Source of the DNA: DAHVFY01 sp040388665 | GTDB lineage: Bacteria; Chlamydiota; Chlamydiia; Chlamydiales; Rhabdochlamydiaceae | DNA length: 63,422 nt | Assembly: GCA_040388665.1 (NCBI GenBank) | Contig: JAZKBL010000059.1 | Location: 1 to 63,422 of the forward strand | Direction: 5' to 3' | Shown here: piece by piece, positions 24,525 to 33,790 of the stretch | Layout of the letters: each line of letters opens with the position of its first letter | Numbering within the stretch: position 1 is the first letter of the stretch | Notes under the pieces: generated by a model | Told to the model about the DNA's origin: nothing | The model's input: the letters and a program-made list of their open reading frames with translations, nothing else | Database searches by the model: none | Translations under genes and position numbers: made by a program

Positions 24525-27128
24525 ATGGCGCCGCAATTTACTGAAGCTGTCACAACTGCAATCGAGCAAGCATTTCTCTTTGCAGAAGAGCATAAACATA
24601 CAGAACTCACAGAAAACCACCTACTTCTTGCCCTCTTATCTGAACCGCAAGGTTACTTTCAGACCTTTGCAGCCGGAGCCAATCTAAACGTACAAACCCT
24701 CATTAATGCTCTTGAAAAAGAGCTCAAAAAAGTCCCAACCTTTTCAGGAACCCCTCAAAGACCCACAACATCCCATAACCTTCAAGCACGCATCAGCGAA
24801 GCTGAAAAAATTGCAAAAAAGTGGAGCGATAGCTATATCAGTTCTGATCACATTCTCTTTGCATTTTGGCAAAATGCAGGTGAGCCTTTTGCTTCTTGGA
24901 AAAAAGATTCAGGACTCTTTGATAAAGAAGTTGAAGAAAAGATCAAAAAAATCCGAGGAGGCTCTCATATAGATTCTCCAACAGCAGAGGCCAGTTTACA
25001 CACATTAGACAAATATTGTAAAAATCTAACAGCTCTTGCAAAGGATGGCAAACTTGATCCCGTCATCGGACGCGACGAAGAAATCAGACGCACCATGCAA
25101 GTCTTAAGCCGCAGAACAAAAAATAATCCCCTTTTGATTGGCGAACCAGGTGTTGGAAAAACAGCGATTGCAGAAGGGCTTGCTCTAAGAATCATTCAAG
25201 GAGATGTCCCTGATTCTTTAAAAAACAAACAGCTCTTCGCTCTTGATATGGGAAGTTTAATTGCTGGCACCAAATATAGAGGAGAGTTTGAAGAAAGATT
25301 AAAAGGGATTTTAAAAGATGTAGAAAAAAACGAAGGAAAAATCATTCTTTTCATCGACGAAGTGCATACCCTCGTCGGAGCCGGTGCGTCTGAAGGTGCT
25401 ATGGATGCTGCGAATCTTCTAAAGCCGGCGCTCGCAAGAGGCACACTCCACTGCATCGGAGCCACAACGTTAAAAGAGTATCAAAAACACATTGAAAAAG
25501 ATGCCGCTCTTGAACGACGCTTTCAACCTGTCCTTATCCAAGAGCCCTCCCAAGAAGATGCAATTACCATTTTACGAGGACTAAGGGAGCGTTATGAAAT
25601 TTTTCATGGCGTGCGCATTACAGAAAAAGCACTCTATGCAGCAGTCTACCTCTCCTCTCGCTATATTACGGACCGCTTTCTTCCTGATAAAGCCATCGAT
25701 CTCATTGATGAAGCTGCCAGTATGATCCGTCTTCAACTAGGAAGCCTTCCTCTTCCTATCGATACAAAAGAAAGAGAGCTTAGCGGTCTGCTCGTTAAAC
25801 AAGAAGCTCTAAAACGGGAAGAGACTCCAAGCTCTCTTGAAGAAAGTCAAAAGCTAGAAGCTCAGATTGCAAAACTCAACGAAGAACTCTCTGTGCTACG
25901 TGAACGGTGGAGCCAAGAAAAAAAGATCATCGAGGCTTTGAAAGAAAAGAAAAACACTCTAGAAAGTTTACGTTTTCAAGAAGAAGAAGCAGAGCGCGCT
26001 TCCGACTTCAATAAAGTCGCAGAAATCCGCTACAGCTTACTTCCAAAATTTCAAAAGGAAATCGAAGAGCAGCAAAAAGCTCTTAAAGCTCAAGACCACC
26101 GCCTCCTCCAAGAAGAAGTCGATGAAGCACTCATTGCTCATATCGTTTCAAAATGGACCGGTATTCCTGTTGATAAGATGCTAGAAAAAGAAGCGAAACG
26201 ATTATTGCATTTAGAATCCACTTTAGAAAAACGAGTGGTTGGCCAAGATTTTGCTGTGATAGCCATTAGCGAAGCAATCCGCAGGTCGCGTGCAGGTTTA
26301 AGCGACCCTGCAAGACCCATTGGAGTATTCCTTTTTGTTGGACCGACAGGCGTCGGAAAAACAGAACTTGCCAAAGCACTTGCCGATCAGCTTTTTAATG
26401 ATGAAGAAGCAATCATCCGCTTAGATATGTCTGAGTATATGGAAAAACACACTGTTTCTAAACTCATTGGCTCTCCGCCAGGTTACGTTGGCTATGATGA
26501 AGGAGGGCAGCTCACAGAGGCCCTACGCCGCAAGCCTTATTCTGTTGTGCTCCTTGATGAGATTGAAAAAGCTCATCACGATGTTTTCAATGTTCTGCTT
26601 CAAATTTTTGATGATGGCAGGCTAACAGATAGCAAAGGACGCACCGTCAACTGTAAAAATGCCCTTTTTATTATGACCTCTAATATCGGCTCGGAACAGC
26701 TTATTGAAGGATTGCGCGCACAAGGACAAACATGGTCAAAAGATGCCATCTTAAATCTCCTAAAACCCTCCATTGAAAGTTATTTCCGCCCCGAATTCAT
26801 TAACCGCCTTGATGAGATTCTCCCATTCCTTCCCTTGCAAGAGAAGGACATGGGGAAAATTGTCCTTATTCAACTAGAAAAAGTTGTAGAGCGGCTATTA
26901 GAAAAAAACATTCATTTAAAATGGAATGAGGACCTTGTTCTTTACCTCGCAAAAAAGGGTTACGATCCCTTTTTTGGAGCGCGCCCACTAAAACGCCTTA
27001 TCCAACAGGAAGTCATCAATCTACTTTCAACAGCAATTCTAGAAGGAAAAATTAAAGATGGCGCTACAGCGATGCTTGCACTAGAAATCATCCCTAAACC
27101 CCATATTACGCTTGGAAAAATTCTTTAA
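24525..27128 (+). CDS. clpB: ATP-dependent disaggregase ClpB
   Basis: ClpB is a hexameric AAA+ chaperone that, with DnaK, dissolves protein aggregates. The 867 residues comprise the Clp-N domain (1-145), NBD1 with Walker A GEPGVGKT at ~206 and the LFIDEVHTLVGAG Walker B region, then a coiled-coil middle domain (~405-530). NBD2 has GPTGVGKT at ~606, and the C-terminal small domain ends the protein. The middle domain distinguishes it from ClpA and ClpC. The Shine-Dalgarno GAGGTGAT is very strong. The last 23 bases overlap the convergent membrane-protein gene. Confidence 0.97.
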   Translation: MAPQFTEAVTTAIEQAFLFAEEHKHTELTENHLLLALLSEPQGYFQTFAAGANLNVQTLINALEKELKKVPTFSGTPQRPTTSHNLQARISEAEKIAKKWSDSYISSDHILFAFWQNAGEPFASWKKDSGLFDKEVEEKIKKIRGGSHIDSPTAEASLHTLDKYCKNLTALAKDGKLDPVIGRDEEIRRTMQVLSRRTKNNPLLIGEPGVGKTAIAEGLALRIIQGDVPDSLKNKQLFALDMGSLIAGTKYRGEFEERLKGILKDVEKNEGKIILFIDEVHTLVGAGASEGAMDAANLLKPALARGTLHCIGATTLKEYQKHIEKDAALERRFQPVLIQEPSQEDAITILRGLRERYEIFHGVRITEKALYAAVYLSSRYITDRFLPDKAIDLIDEAASMIRLQLGSLPLPIDTKERELSGLLVKQEALKREETPSSLEESQKLEAQIAKLNEELSVLRERWSQEKKIIEALKEKKNTLESLRFQEEEAERASDFNKVAEIRYSLLPKFQKEIEEQQKALKAQDHRLLQEEVDEALIAHIVSKWTGIPVDKMLEKEAKRLLHLESTLEKRVVGQDFAVIAISEAIRRSRAGLSDPARPIGVFLFVGPTGVGKTELAKALADQLFNDEEAIIRLDMSEYMEKHTVSKLIGSPPGYVGYDEGGQLTEALRRKPYSVVLLDEIEKAHHDVFNVLLQIFDDGRLTDSKGRTVNCKNALFIMTSNIGSEQLIEGLRAQGQTWSKDAILNLLKPSIESYFRPEFINRLDEILPFLPLQEKDMGKIVLIQLEKVVERLLEKNIHLKWNEDLVLYLAKKGYDPFFGARPLKRLIQQEVINLLSTAILEGKIKDGATAMLALEIIPKPHITLGKIL

Positions 27129-27495
27129 ATTGAGCACGTAGAGAGGAGGGAACAACTTCCTCTATTCCTGAAGGGTCATAAGTTAAGAAATAAGTGCAGG
27201 CAATGAGAATCCCAAATGACGGACTAATCAGCGCAATCATTAAAGCTACACCACACACAAGAGAGCGTTTAAAAGAGATCCATGTTTTTGGAAGAAACGC
27301 TTTTACTTTCTGAAATTTGAACCCTGTAGCAAGAGATATGATCCCAAGCGTCATAAGAAACAGCACATTATAAACAGCCCACAGAGCGTCTGCAACAAGA
27401 AGGAAAAGAAAAAATAAACGTGCAGCGGACGATGAAAAAAAACGATCCCTCTTTGAACGCATTGAGGGAACTTCTTCTGTAGATTGCTCTTGCAT
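27106..27495 (-). CDS. Small membrane protein of unknown function
   Basis: This 129-residue protein has a polar, basic N-terminus. Hydrophobic segments lie at about residues 25-60 (FFLFLLVADALWAVYNVLFLMTLGIIS is broken by one short polar turn) and 82-105. It is probably a two- to three-helix inner-membrane or inclusion-membrane protein; bilobed hydrophobic pairs like this are typical of chlamydial Inc proteins, but this alone is not proof. It starts nine bases after sthA and is probably co-transcribed with it. It overlaps the end of clpB convergently. Confidence 0.65.
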   Translation of the reverse strand: MQEQSTEEVPSMRSKRDRFFSSSAARLFFLFLLVADALWAVYNVLFLMTLGIISLATGFKFQKVKAFLPKTWISFKRSLVCGVALMIALISPSFGILIACTYFLTYDPSGIEEVVPSSLRAQFKEFFQA

Positions 27496-27504
27496 ACCCT
27501 GCCC

Positions 27505-28914
27505 TTACCTTTTATGCTTTACCTTGTTGATTCCATTAAGCGCTGCAATTCTATACCCTTCCGCATAGGTCGGATAGTTAAACACTTGATCGATAAAATA
27601 ATCGATCCGTGCTTTAAAACTCATCGCGACTTGTCCAATATGAATCACTTCCGTTGCAGCACGACCAATGATGTGAATACCGAGAATTTCGAGTGTTTCT
27701 GCATGAAAGAGAATCTTGAACATTCCAGGATCGTTGCCGACAATCTGATTACGCGCTATTTCATAATAGTAGGCTCTACCCACCTCATAACGAAATCCAA
27801 GTTGTTTCAGCTGTTCTTCAGTATAACCACATGAAGAGATTTCTGGAATCGTATAAATCCCAATCGGGTAGAAGCTGGGAAAGTGATGTGTTTGTGCACC
27901 AAATGCATGACGTGCAGCAAGCCTTCCCTGTTCCATACTCGTAGATGCAAGCGACGGCGCTCCAATCACATCCCCTGCTGCATAAATGTTTGGAATCGAT
28001 GTTTGAAAAAGCGCATTCACAGGAACGTAGCCCCATTTATCAAGGGCCACACCTACGTTATCAATATGTAGATGATCCACATTAGCCACCCTTCCAAGAG
28101 CATAAAGAAGTGTTTCAGCCTTTAGTTTCTCACCATCCTTAAATGATACTTCTACGTGATCACTCACTCGAACAATAGATTCAGGCTCTTTATTCCCAAT
28201 AAATTTAAGTCCAATTATAGCCAAAGCCTTTTGCAAATGCATTCCGATCTCTGCATCAAGTAAAGGAAGAAGATGATCTTTTTTATCAATCACAGTCACT
28301 TCTGTTCCGAGCGCTGCAAAAAAACTAGCATACTCAGAGCCGATAATCCCTCCGCCTAAAACAATCATCGTCTTAGGAACATAGTCGATCGAAAGAAGTC
28401 TTGTTGAATCAAAAACTTTTTGATCATCAAAAGGAACATTAATCGGATTACGGGGCTTAGATCCTGTTGCAATCAAAAAGTAATCCCCCTTGATCTGATG
28501 CAAAATGCGCGATTCATCATCAAGAACAAGAATCTGATGCCTATCTTCAAAACGAGCAATGCCTTGAATTAAACGGATCTTATTTTTCTCAAACTGCTTA
28601 ACCAAAATCTTTCTTTGCTCATCAAGAACCTTATGTAGCCTGTAGTTCAAATCGTTAACAGAAACTTCTTTTTCAAGGGGCTGCTGCCCATAAAAGCTGC
28701 GCTTATAAAAATCAGTGAGATCAAGTATTGCCTCGCGAAGGGACTTAGAAGGTATTGTTCCAGAATTAAGGCTCGCCCCTCCCGGATAGGCATCCCTCTC
28801 TATAACAACAACACTTTTCCCGAGCTTTGCCGCCTGAATCGCTGCCTTTTGACCGGCTGGCCCCGACCCAATGACAACAAAATCTGCAAAGAATTCTTCC
28901 ACATCCACCTTCAT
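27505..28914 (-). CDS. sthA: Soluble pyridine nucleotide transhydrogenase
   Basis: SthA transfers reducing equivalents between NADPH and NAD+ to balance the cofactor pools. The 469-residue flavoprotein has the FAD-binding GSGPAGQKAA near residue 14, a second dinucleotide-binding fold (GGGIIGSEYASFF near 183) and the YAAGDV motif near 315. The region where lipoamide dehydrogenase or glutathione reductase has the CxxxxC disulfide reads GGASLNSGTIPSKSL here, without cysteines, which is the mark of SthA. A C-terminal dimerisation domain follows. Length is typical. Confidence 0.92.
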   Translation of the reverse strand: MKVDVEEFFADFVVIGSGPAGQKAAIQAAKLGKSVVVIERDAYPGGASLNSGTIPSKSLREAILDLTDFYKRSFYGQQPLEKEVSVNDLNYRLHKVLDEQRKILVKQFEKNKIRLIQGIARFEDRHQILVLDDESRILHQIKGDYFLIATGSKPRNPINVPFDDQKVFDSTRLLSIDYVPKTMIVLGGGIIGSEYASFFAALGTEVTVIDKKDHLLPLLDAEIGMHLQKALAIIGLKFIGNKEPESIVRVSDHVEVSFKDGEKLKAETLLYALGRVANVDHLHIDNVGVALDKWGYVPVNALFQTSIPNIYAAGDVIGAPSLASTSMEQGRLAARHAFGAQTHHFPSFYPIGIYTIPEISSCGYTEEQLKQLGFRYEVGRAYYYEIARNQIVGNDPGMFKILFHAETLEILGIHIIGRAATEVIHIGQVAMSFKARIDYFIDQVFNYPTYAEGYRIAALNGINKVKHKR

Positions 28915-28998
28915 TGTAAAATTTAAACTTAACCGTATGAAAATTGTTGTTCAATAAGAAACAAGATGGTACCATTGGGGCCCATAAGGAGTGTTGTT

Positions 28999-29274
28999 AT
29001 GTCAAAACGCTGTCAAGTTACTGGAAAAGTTCCTGTTACAGGCAAAAAGTACACAATTCGCGGTATTGCGAAAAAGAAAAAAGGAATCGGCCTGAAAGTC
29101 ACAGGAATTAAGCGCCGTAGATTTCTTCCTAATCTCGTCAAAAAACGCTTCTGGTTTGCTGATGAAAACCGTTTTATTACGATCCGTCTTAGCACAAGCG
29201 CTATGCGCACCATAGACAAAGTAGGGTTACCTGCTGTTGTCCGAGAACTGCGCGCTTCTGGTGAATCGGTATAA
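28999..29274 (+). CDS. rpmB: 50S ribosomal protein L28
   Basis: This 91-residue ribosomal protein starts at ATG 28999 behind AAGGAG (28986-28991). MSKRCQVTGKVPVTG and the very basic LKVTGIKRRRFLPNL segment are standard L28 features. The first Cys is present but the other zinc-ligand Cys of some L28 proteins are not. The next gene starts inside its end (overlap 14 bases). The order rpmB then PLD-like protein matches Chlamydia. Confidence 0.96.
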   Translation: MSKRCQVTGKVPVTGKKYTIRGIAKKKKGIGLKVTGIKRRRFLPNLVKKRFWFADENRFITIRLSTSAMRTIDKVGLPAVVRELRASGESV

Positions 29275-30229
29275 GAGATCCATTGCTTTTCTAGCTGTCG
29301 CCGCTTTCTACCTATGGTTGATTCATGTGGCGACAACCCACCCCCTCCCTTCAAAAGACGTCCCTCTTATTTTTTACTCCAATCAGCAAAGACAAGATTT
29401 AAAATTAACACTTTATCACGCCTTAAAAAAGGCAAAAAACTCGATCACACTAGAAATGTATGCGATCACAGATCCTGACATCTTAAAATTTCTTAAAAAA
29501 TCACCCATCACCCCTTCAATTCTTTACGATAAAAGCGCATCTCCTAATCTTAAGCGTATCGGAGGCACGCCCTATACCGGAAAAGGTTTAATGCACCGTA
29601 AAATCCTTGTGATCGATCACTCCCTTGTTTTCCTTGGATCCGCTAACATGACCTCTCAATCTCTAAAATTTCATGACAACCTAACACTTGGCTTTTTTCA
29701 TAAAGAACTTGCAACCTTTCTTGAAACAAAAACAAAAGAAGATTATTACGCTTTTTCCATCAAAGAACAAGAAGCTGAACTCTTCTTATTGCCCGATCTC
29801 AAAGGCAATGCAATAAAAAAATTAATTAATCTGATCGATACCGCTAAGAAAAAGATCCATCTCGCTATTTTTACACTCACACACCCCTTAATCACTGAAG
29901 CGCTCATCAATGCAAAAAAAAGAGGAGTTAAAGTTAAAGTCGCCATCGACTTTTTCACAGAGCGAGGAGCTAGTCAAAAAGCTGTAAAAAAATTACTTAA
30001 CGAAAATATTCCGATTTACTGCAGCCAAGGCAACCAACTCCTGCATCACAAATGGGCATGCATCGATCAATCGACCTTAATCATCGGCTCTGCTAATTGG
30101 ACGCTTGCCGCATTTGCAAAAAACCAAGACTGCTTTTTAGTTTTATCTTCATTAACTGCACGACAAAAAAAGTATATGAAAAATCTCTGGAAAACAATTC
30201 GACTTGAGTCAGAACTAAAAGTTGAGTAA
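29261..30229 (+). CDS. Phospholipase D-like protein with two HKD motifs
   Basis: This 322-residue PLD-superfamily protein has an N-terminal membrane anchor or signal (SIAFLAVAAFYLWLIHVA). Its two catalytic HxK(x4)D motifs are HRKILVIDHSLVFLGSANM and HHKWACIDQSTLIIGSANW, each with the downstream GSAN. Both halves are therefore complete, consistent with an active phosphodiesterase on phospholipid or nucleic acid. GTG at 29261 is the likely start because it precedes the hydrophobic segment and gives a coupled 14-base overlap with rpmB; a TTG at 29237 is possible. Chlamydia has a PLD-like gene in the same place. Confidence 0.88.
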   Translation: MNRYKRSIAFLAVAAFYLWLIHVATTHPLPSKDVPLIFYSNQQRQDLKLTLYHALKKAKNSITLEMYAITDPDILKFLKKSPITPSILYDKSASPNLKRIGGTPYTGKGLMHRKILVIDHSLVFLGSANMTSQSLKFHDNLTLGFFHKELATFLETKTKEDYYAFSIKEQEAELFLLPDLKGNAIKKLINLIDTAKKKIHLAIFTLTHPLITEALINAKKRGVKVKVAIDFFTERGASQKAVKKLLNENIPIYCSQGNQLLHHKWACIDQSTLIIGSANWTLAAFAKNQDCFLVLSSLTARQKKYMKNLWKTIRLESELKVE

Positions 30230-30230
30230 A

Positions 30231-30842
30231 ATGGAAATTATGACAGATTTCGATAAAATTTTTAAAATTGCTTTTTCACTGTTTATTCTAATGGACCCTA
30301 TTGGAAACGTCCCCATTTTTGTTTCAGTTTTAAAAAACGTCAAATCTAAAAGACAATGTGCCATTATCTTCCGAGAACTCGTGATCGCATTGATCATCAT
30401 TATCTCCTTTTATTTTATTGGAGATTTTCTTCTTTCAGCCCTTAGCGTCACAGAAGATGCTGTGATGATCTCAGGAGGAATTATTCTCTTTTTGATTGCA
30501 CTTAAGATGATTTTCCCCACAGAACAAGATCTGAAAACAGATCATGTAAAAGGAAAAGAACCCTTCATTGTTCCGCTCGCTGTCCCTCTCGTTGCAGGCC
30601 CGGCCATCTTAGCAGCTGTCATGATCTACTCAAAACAAGAGAGCAACTTAATTAATATCACAGCCATTATCCTAGCTTGGGTCGTATCTACACTGATCCT
30701 GCTAGCCTCTCTTTTCATCAGAAAACTGCTAGGCGAACGCGGTATCATCGCTTGCGAACGACTGATGGGACTGATTCTTACCCTAATTTCCGTGCAAATG
30801 TTTCTACGTGGCGTCACCTATTATCTCAATCATAAATCTTAA
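30231..30842 (+). CDS. MarC family integral membrane protein
   Basis: This roughly 203-residue protein has about six hydrophobic segments. Family hallmarks are FILMDPIGNVPIFV near residue 20, SGGIILFLIALKM near 85, and PLAVPLVAGPAILAAVM near 115. MarC/YhgN proteins are inner-membrane proteins of unknown transport function; the old link to multiple antibiotic resistance has not held up. ATG 30231 is chosen over an upstream TTG; a second ATG at 30240 is equally possible. It overlaps truA by 35 bases. MarC next to map is also seen in Chlamydia. Confidence 0.88.
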   Translation: MEIMTDFDKIFKIAFSLFILMDPIGNVPIFVSVLKNVKSKRQCAIIFRELVIALIIIISFYFIGDFLLSALSVTEDAVMISGGIILFLIALKMIFPTEQDLKTDHVKGKEPFIVPLAVPLVAGPAILAAVMIYSKQESNLINITAIILAWVVSTLILLASLFIRKLLGERGIIACERLMGLILTLISVQMFLRGVTYYLNHKS

Positions 30843-31587
30843 ATTAACACTTGCTTACGAGGGCACCTCATATCTCGGCTGGCAAAAGACCAACATGGGG
30901 CCAAGCATTGAGGAAACTCTTCAACAAGCGCTCTTTCAAATCTTTCATACACCCATTTTTTTACAAGCTGCAAGTAGAACCGATGCTGGAGTCCATGCAG
31001 AAGGCCAAGTTGTCAATTTTATCATTCAGCTAACAAAAAAACCTAACCTCTTCCAGCTTCGCATCAGACTTAACGCTCTTCTTCCCTGTGATATTTCCAT
31101 TCTTAATCTAGAAATAGCTGACCTCTCGTTTCATCCCACAGTCGACGCTCTAGGTAAAGAATACCACTACCACATCTACAATCATTCCGCAGACCACCCT
31201 CTTTATAGAAAATTCTCCTGGCATTTCCCCTATCCTCTTAACCTCAAAGCGATGCGTGATGCCGCTATCTATTTTCTTGGAGAGAACGATTTTTCCGCCT
31301 TTTCTAATGAGCGTGTTCTCGATGGGGCGCGCAAAATAACAGACATCGAAATCTCTGTTGTTTCAGAAAACAGAGTACGTATTGCTGTAAAGGGAAGTCA
31401 TTTTCTCTATAAGATGGTACGCAATATTGCGGGAACCCTCATCTACGTGGGCTGTGGAAAAATCCCTTTAGATGACATTCCTCTCATTCTTGCAAGTAAA
31501 GACCGCAAATTAGCCGGCGTCACGGCCCCCGCCCACGGCCTCACCCTATTTCAGGTTTTTTATGGTTGTTCGCAACAGTCCTCTTAA
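30808..31587 (+). CDS. truA: tRNA pseudouridine(38-40) synthase, GTG start
   Basis: TruA makes pseudouridine at positions 38-40 of the tRNA anticodon stem. The 259-residue product has LAYEGTSYLGWQ near residue 15, the catalytic Asp in the ASRTDAGVHAEGQ motif near residue 58, and the later HFLYKMVRNIAGTL motif near 195. No ATG precedes the conserved start, so GTG 30808 inside marC is the most likely start. The ATG at 30895 would cut into the domain. It is part of the marC-truA-map run. Confidence 0.93.
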   Translation: MASPIISIINLKLTLAYEGTSYLGWQKTNMGPSIEETLQQALFQIFHTPIFLQAASRTDAGVHAEGQVVNFIIQLTKKPNLFQLRIRLNALLPCDISILNLEIADLSFHPTVDALGKEYHYHIYNHSADHPLYRKFSWHFPYPLNLKAMRDAAIYFLGENDFSAFSNERVLDGARKITDIEISVVSENRVRIAVKGSHFLYKMVRNIAGTLIYVGCGKIPLDDIPLILASKDRKLAGVTAPAHGLTLFQVFYGCSQQSS

Positions 31588-31617
31588 GCTACAATTACTG
31601 ACTTCATCTGAGGTCAA

Positions 31618-32496
31618 ATGATTACACGTAATGATCCTTGCTGGTGTGGAAGCGATAAAAAATGGAAAAAATGCCACTACCCAACTCTACCAAGCACTGA
31701 AAAAACAGATTCTCTCGCGCATCTCTATAAAAAAAAATATGGAATCTTTCTAAAAACTCCTGAGCAGATTGCAGGCATCAGACGCGCATGTACGCTTGCC
31801 GCCTACATCCTTGATGAAACCTGTAAAAAGGCCGTTAAAGGGGTAACAACCGCTGAATTAAATGCCTTTGCGCACAAGTTACATAAAGACGCAGGAGCGA
31901 TCCCTGCATCTTTAGGATATGGCACCCCCCCTTTCCCTGGAAGCATCTGCACATCGCTCAACGAGGTGATCTGCCACGGCATACCCGATAACCGCCCTCT
32001 TGAAGAAGGCGATATTATCAATATCGACGTGGCCTGCATCTTAAACGGCTACTACGGAGACAATAGCCGCATGGTCATGATCGGAAAAGTTAGCGAAAAA
32101 AAGAAACGCGTTGTCGAAACTGCTTACGAGTGTCTCATGCGCGCGATCGCCATTTTAAAGCCAGGAGTGCTTGTCTCTGAGATTGGAGACGTCATAGAAA
32201 ATTATGCGACCTCTAAAGGATGTTCGGTTGTTAATCAATTTGTTGGCCATGGAGTCGGCGTTGATTTTCATGAAGAGCCCCAAGTTCCGCATCACTACAA
32301 TCGGATTAAAATTCCACTGACAGCTGGCATGACCTTCACCATCGAGCCCATGATTAACGCAGGTGTTAGAGAAGCTGTCATCGACAAAACCGACCACTGG
32401 ACCGCTAGAACCGCAGACGGAGAGCCAAGCGCGCAATGGGAACATACAATCCTCATCACAGAAACCGGCCACGAAATCCTCACTCCTTTCCCTTAA
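31618..32496 (+). CDS. map: Methionine aminopeptidase with N-terminal SEC-C zinc motif
   Basis: Map removes the initiator methionine from nascent proteins. The 292-residue product carries an N-terminal SEC-C-like motif (NDPCWCGSDKKWKKCH) that binds zinc and probably docks to the ribosome; this fused form is typical of chlamydiae. The catalytic domain has all five metal ligands: two Asp around NIDVACILNGYYGDNSR, the His of VGHGVGVDFHEEP, the Glu of FTIEPM and the Glu of QWEHTI. A GAGG Shine-Dalgarno is placed well. Confidence 0.95.
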   Translation: MITRNDPCWCGSDKKWKKCHYPTLPSTEKTDSLAHLYKKKYGIFLKTPEQIAGIRRACTLAAYILDETCKKAVKGVTTAELNAFAHKLHKDAGAIPASLGYGTPPFPGSICTSLNEVICHGIPDNRPLEEGDIINIDVACILNGYYGDNSRMVMIGKVSEKKKRVVETAYECLMRAIAILKPGVLVSEIGDVIENYATSKGCSVVNQFVGHGVGVDFHEEPQVPHHYNRIKIPLTAGMTFTIEPMINAGVREAVIDKTDHWTARTADGEPSAQWEHTILITETGHEILTPFP

Positions 32497-32503
32497 CAAT
32501 CCC

Positions 32504-33787
32504 ATGTCATTTTCAAGTTCTAAAATAACTCATTCGAATGCTTCAGAATACCGCACGCAGATACACGTTGAAGAAGTTAATGCATCTGTCAACATCATTT
32601 CAACTTTAAGCCAGCCTCGCATTTCTAGCCTTAAGCTCTCAAAAGAGGGATCAAACAACCAAACGAACTACGCATCAATCCTCGAATTTGCTTCAGAACA
32701 AACAAAAGAAAATACGCAAGCTAACATTGATCTCATCGAAAACAAAGAAGACAAAGTAACCGAACTAAAAAAAGCTGTTCTTAAAGGGAACTGGAATGAT
32801 TCTTTATTTGATCAAACCAATCCAGATTTCATTGGAATTGAAAAAGGAGAATTTTTTGAATTCCCCTTCATAGCTCTTTATGGCTTACAGCAAAAAATTA
32901 TTTCGTATCAGGAATTTTTTATCATCCAATGTTATTACGGGTTAAGAAATCAATTTTCTAAAGAAGAGATTCACTTTCATGCGATTTTTCAAAAAAATCG
33001 CACCGTCAATAAAAATACTCAAAAGCTGTTAACCCAATGTCTATGCGATAACCTTATTATAGAAGGTACTCGTCTCAATTTTTCTAAAGATCAGTTGCAG
33101 CAATTTTTCTTCACTCTTAAACAACACAAATCGCTGCATGAAATGGTATTATTTTCTGTTAAAGAAGAACCTTTACAAGAAGAGAGTCATACTATCTGGA
33201 ATTCTTTTCGTAACGACGATAAGATGTCTATTTTTAGTAACAATGATCGCCAATTCACTCCCTCTCTCATTGCTCATCAAATTTTTCTAAGGATTCTCTA
33301 TCCCCATTCTCATGATATCAAACTACGTGCTCGTATTGGTTTTACACCTCCTATCATGCAACGTCTAAGAGGCCAAGGCTATTTTGATGTGCTAACTCTT
33401 GTGCCAACATGCTATCCTGAAAGCATTGATGATTTTCCAGCTCCAGGGCTGCAGGGCACTCACCATGACTTACTCGGCCATGCATTAACCGTTCTTGCAA
33501 TTTCTCAAAAATGGCGTCAACAACTGATCCAGTTCGCTGAAAATTTAAGAGAATTTGAAACAAATTATCAAGATAAATTAGATGATGAAGATCTCAGACA
33601 CGAATGCAGCGACATCGTTTTTAATTTAGATTTCACCTTCTATTCACTATTTAATCCGGGAAAAAAAGCTATCGACACTGATATAAACCTCGCGCCCCTA
33701 GTCAGATTCTTAACACACCCAATCAAACGTTCTAAAAAAAATTACAACATCGCTTTAACCACCCATCTACGCTCATTATTACCCTAA
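32504..33787 (+). CDS. Hypothetical protein, possibly lineage-specific
   Basis: The start is taken as ATG 32504, eight bases after map, because the frame upstream only shadows map. The 427-residue product has a Ser/Thr/Asn/Gln-rich N-terminal ~110 residues of the kind seen in type III effectors. A more ordered C-terminal region contains ARIGFTPPIMQRLRGQGYFD, then a His-rich GLQGTHHDLLGHALTV segment and YPESIDDFPAPG. The adjacent His residues (HH..LGH) could bind metal. No family is recognised. It has no signal peptide or membrane segment. Confidence 0.7.
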   Translation: MSFSSSKITHSNASEYRTQIHVEEVNASVNIISTLSQPRISSLKLSKEGSNNQTNYASILEFASEQTKENTQANIDLIENKEDKVTELKKAVLKGNWNDSLFDQTNPDFIGIEKGEFFEFPFIALYGLQQKIISYQEFFIIQCYYGLRNQFSKEEIHFHAIFQKNRTVNKNTQKLLTQCLCDNLIIEGTRLNFSKDQLQQFFFTLKQHKSLHEMVLFSVKEEPLQEESHTIWNSFRNDDKMSIFSNNDRQFTPSLIAHQIFLRILYPHSHDIKLRARIGFTPPIMQRLRGQGYFDVLTLVPTCYPESIDDFPAPGLQGTHHDLLGHALTVLAISQKWRQQLIQFAENLREFETNYQDKLDDEDLRHECSDIVFNLDFTFYSLFNPGKKAIDTDINLAPLVRFLTHPIKRSKKNYNIALTTHLRSLLP

Positions 33788-33790
33788 CAA

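Noticed and set aside
32363..32503. Longer start for the orphan gene after map
   Set aside because: The extra 47 codons lie entirely within map in another frame; ATG 32504 fits the intergenic spacing.
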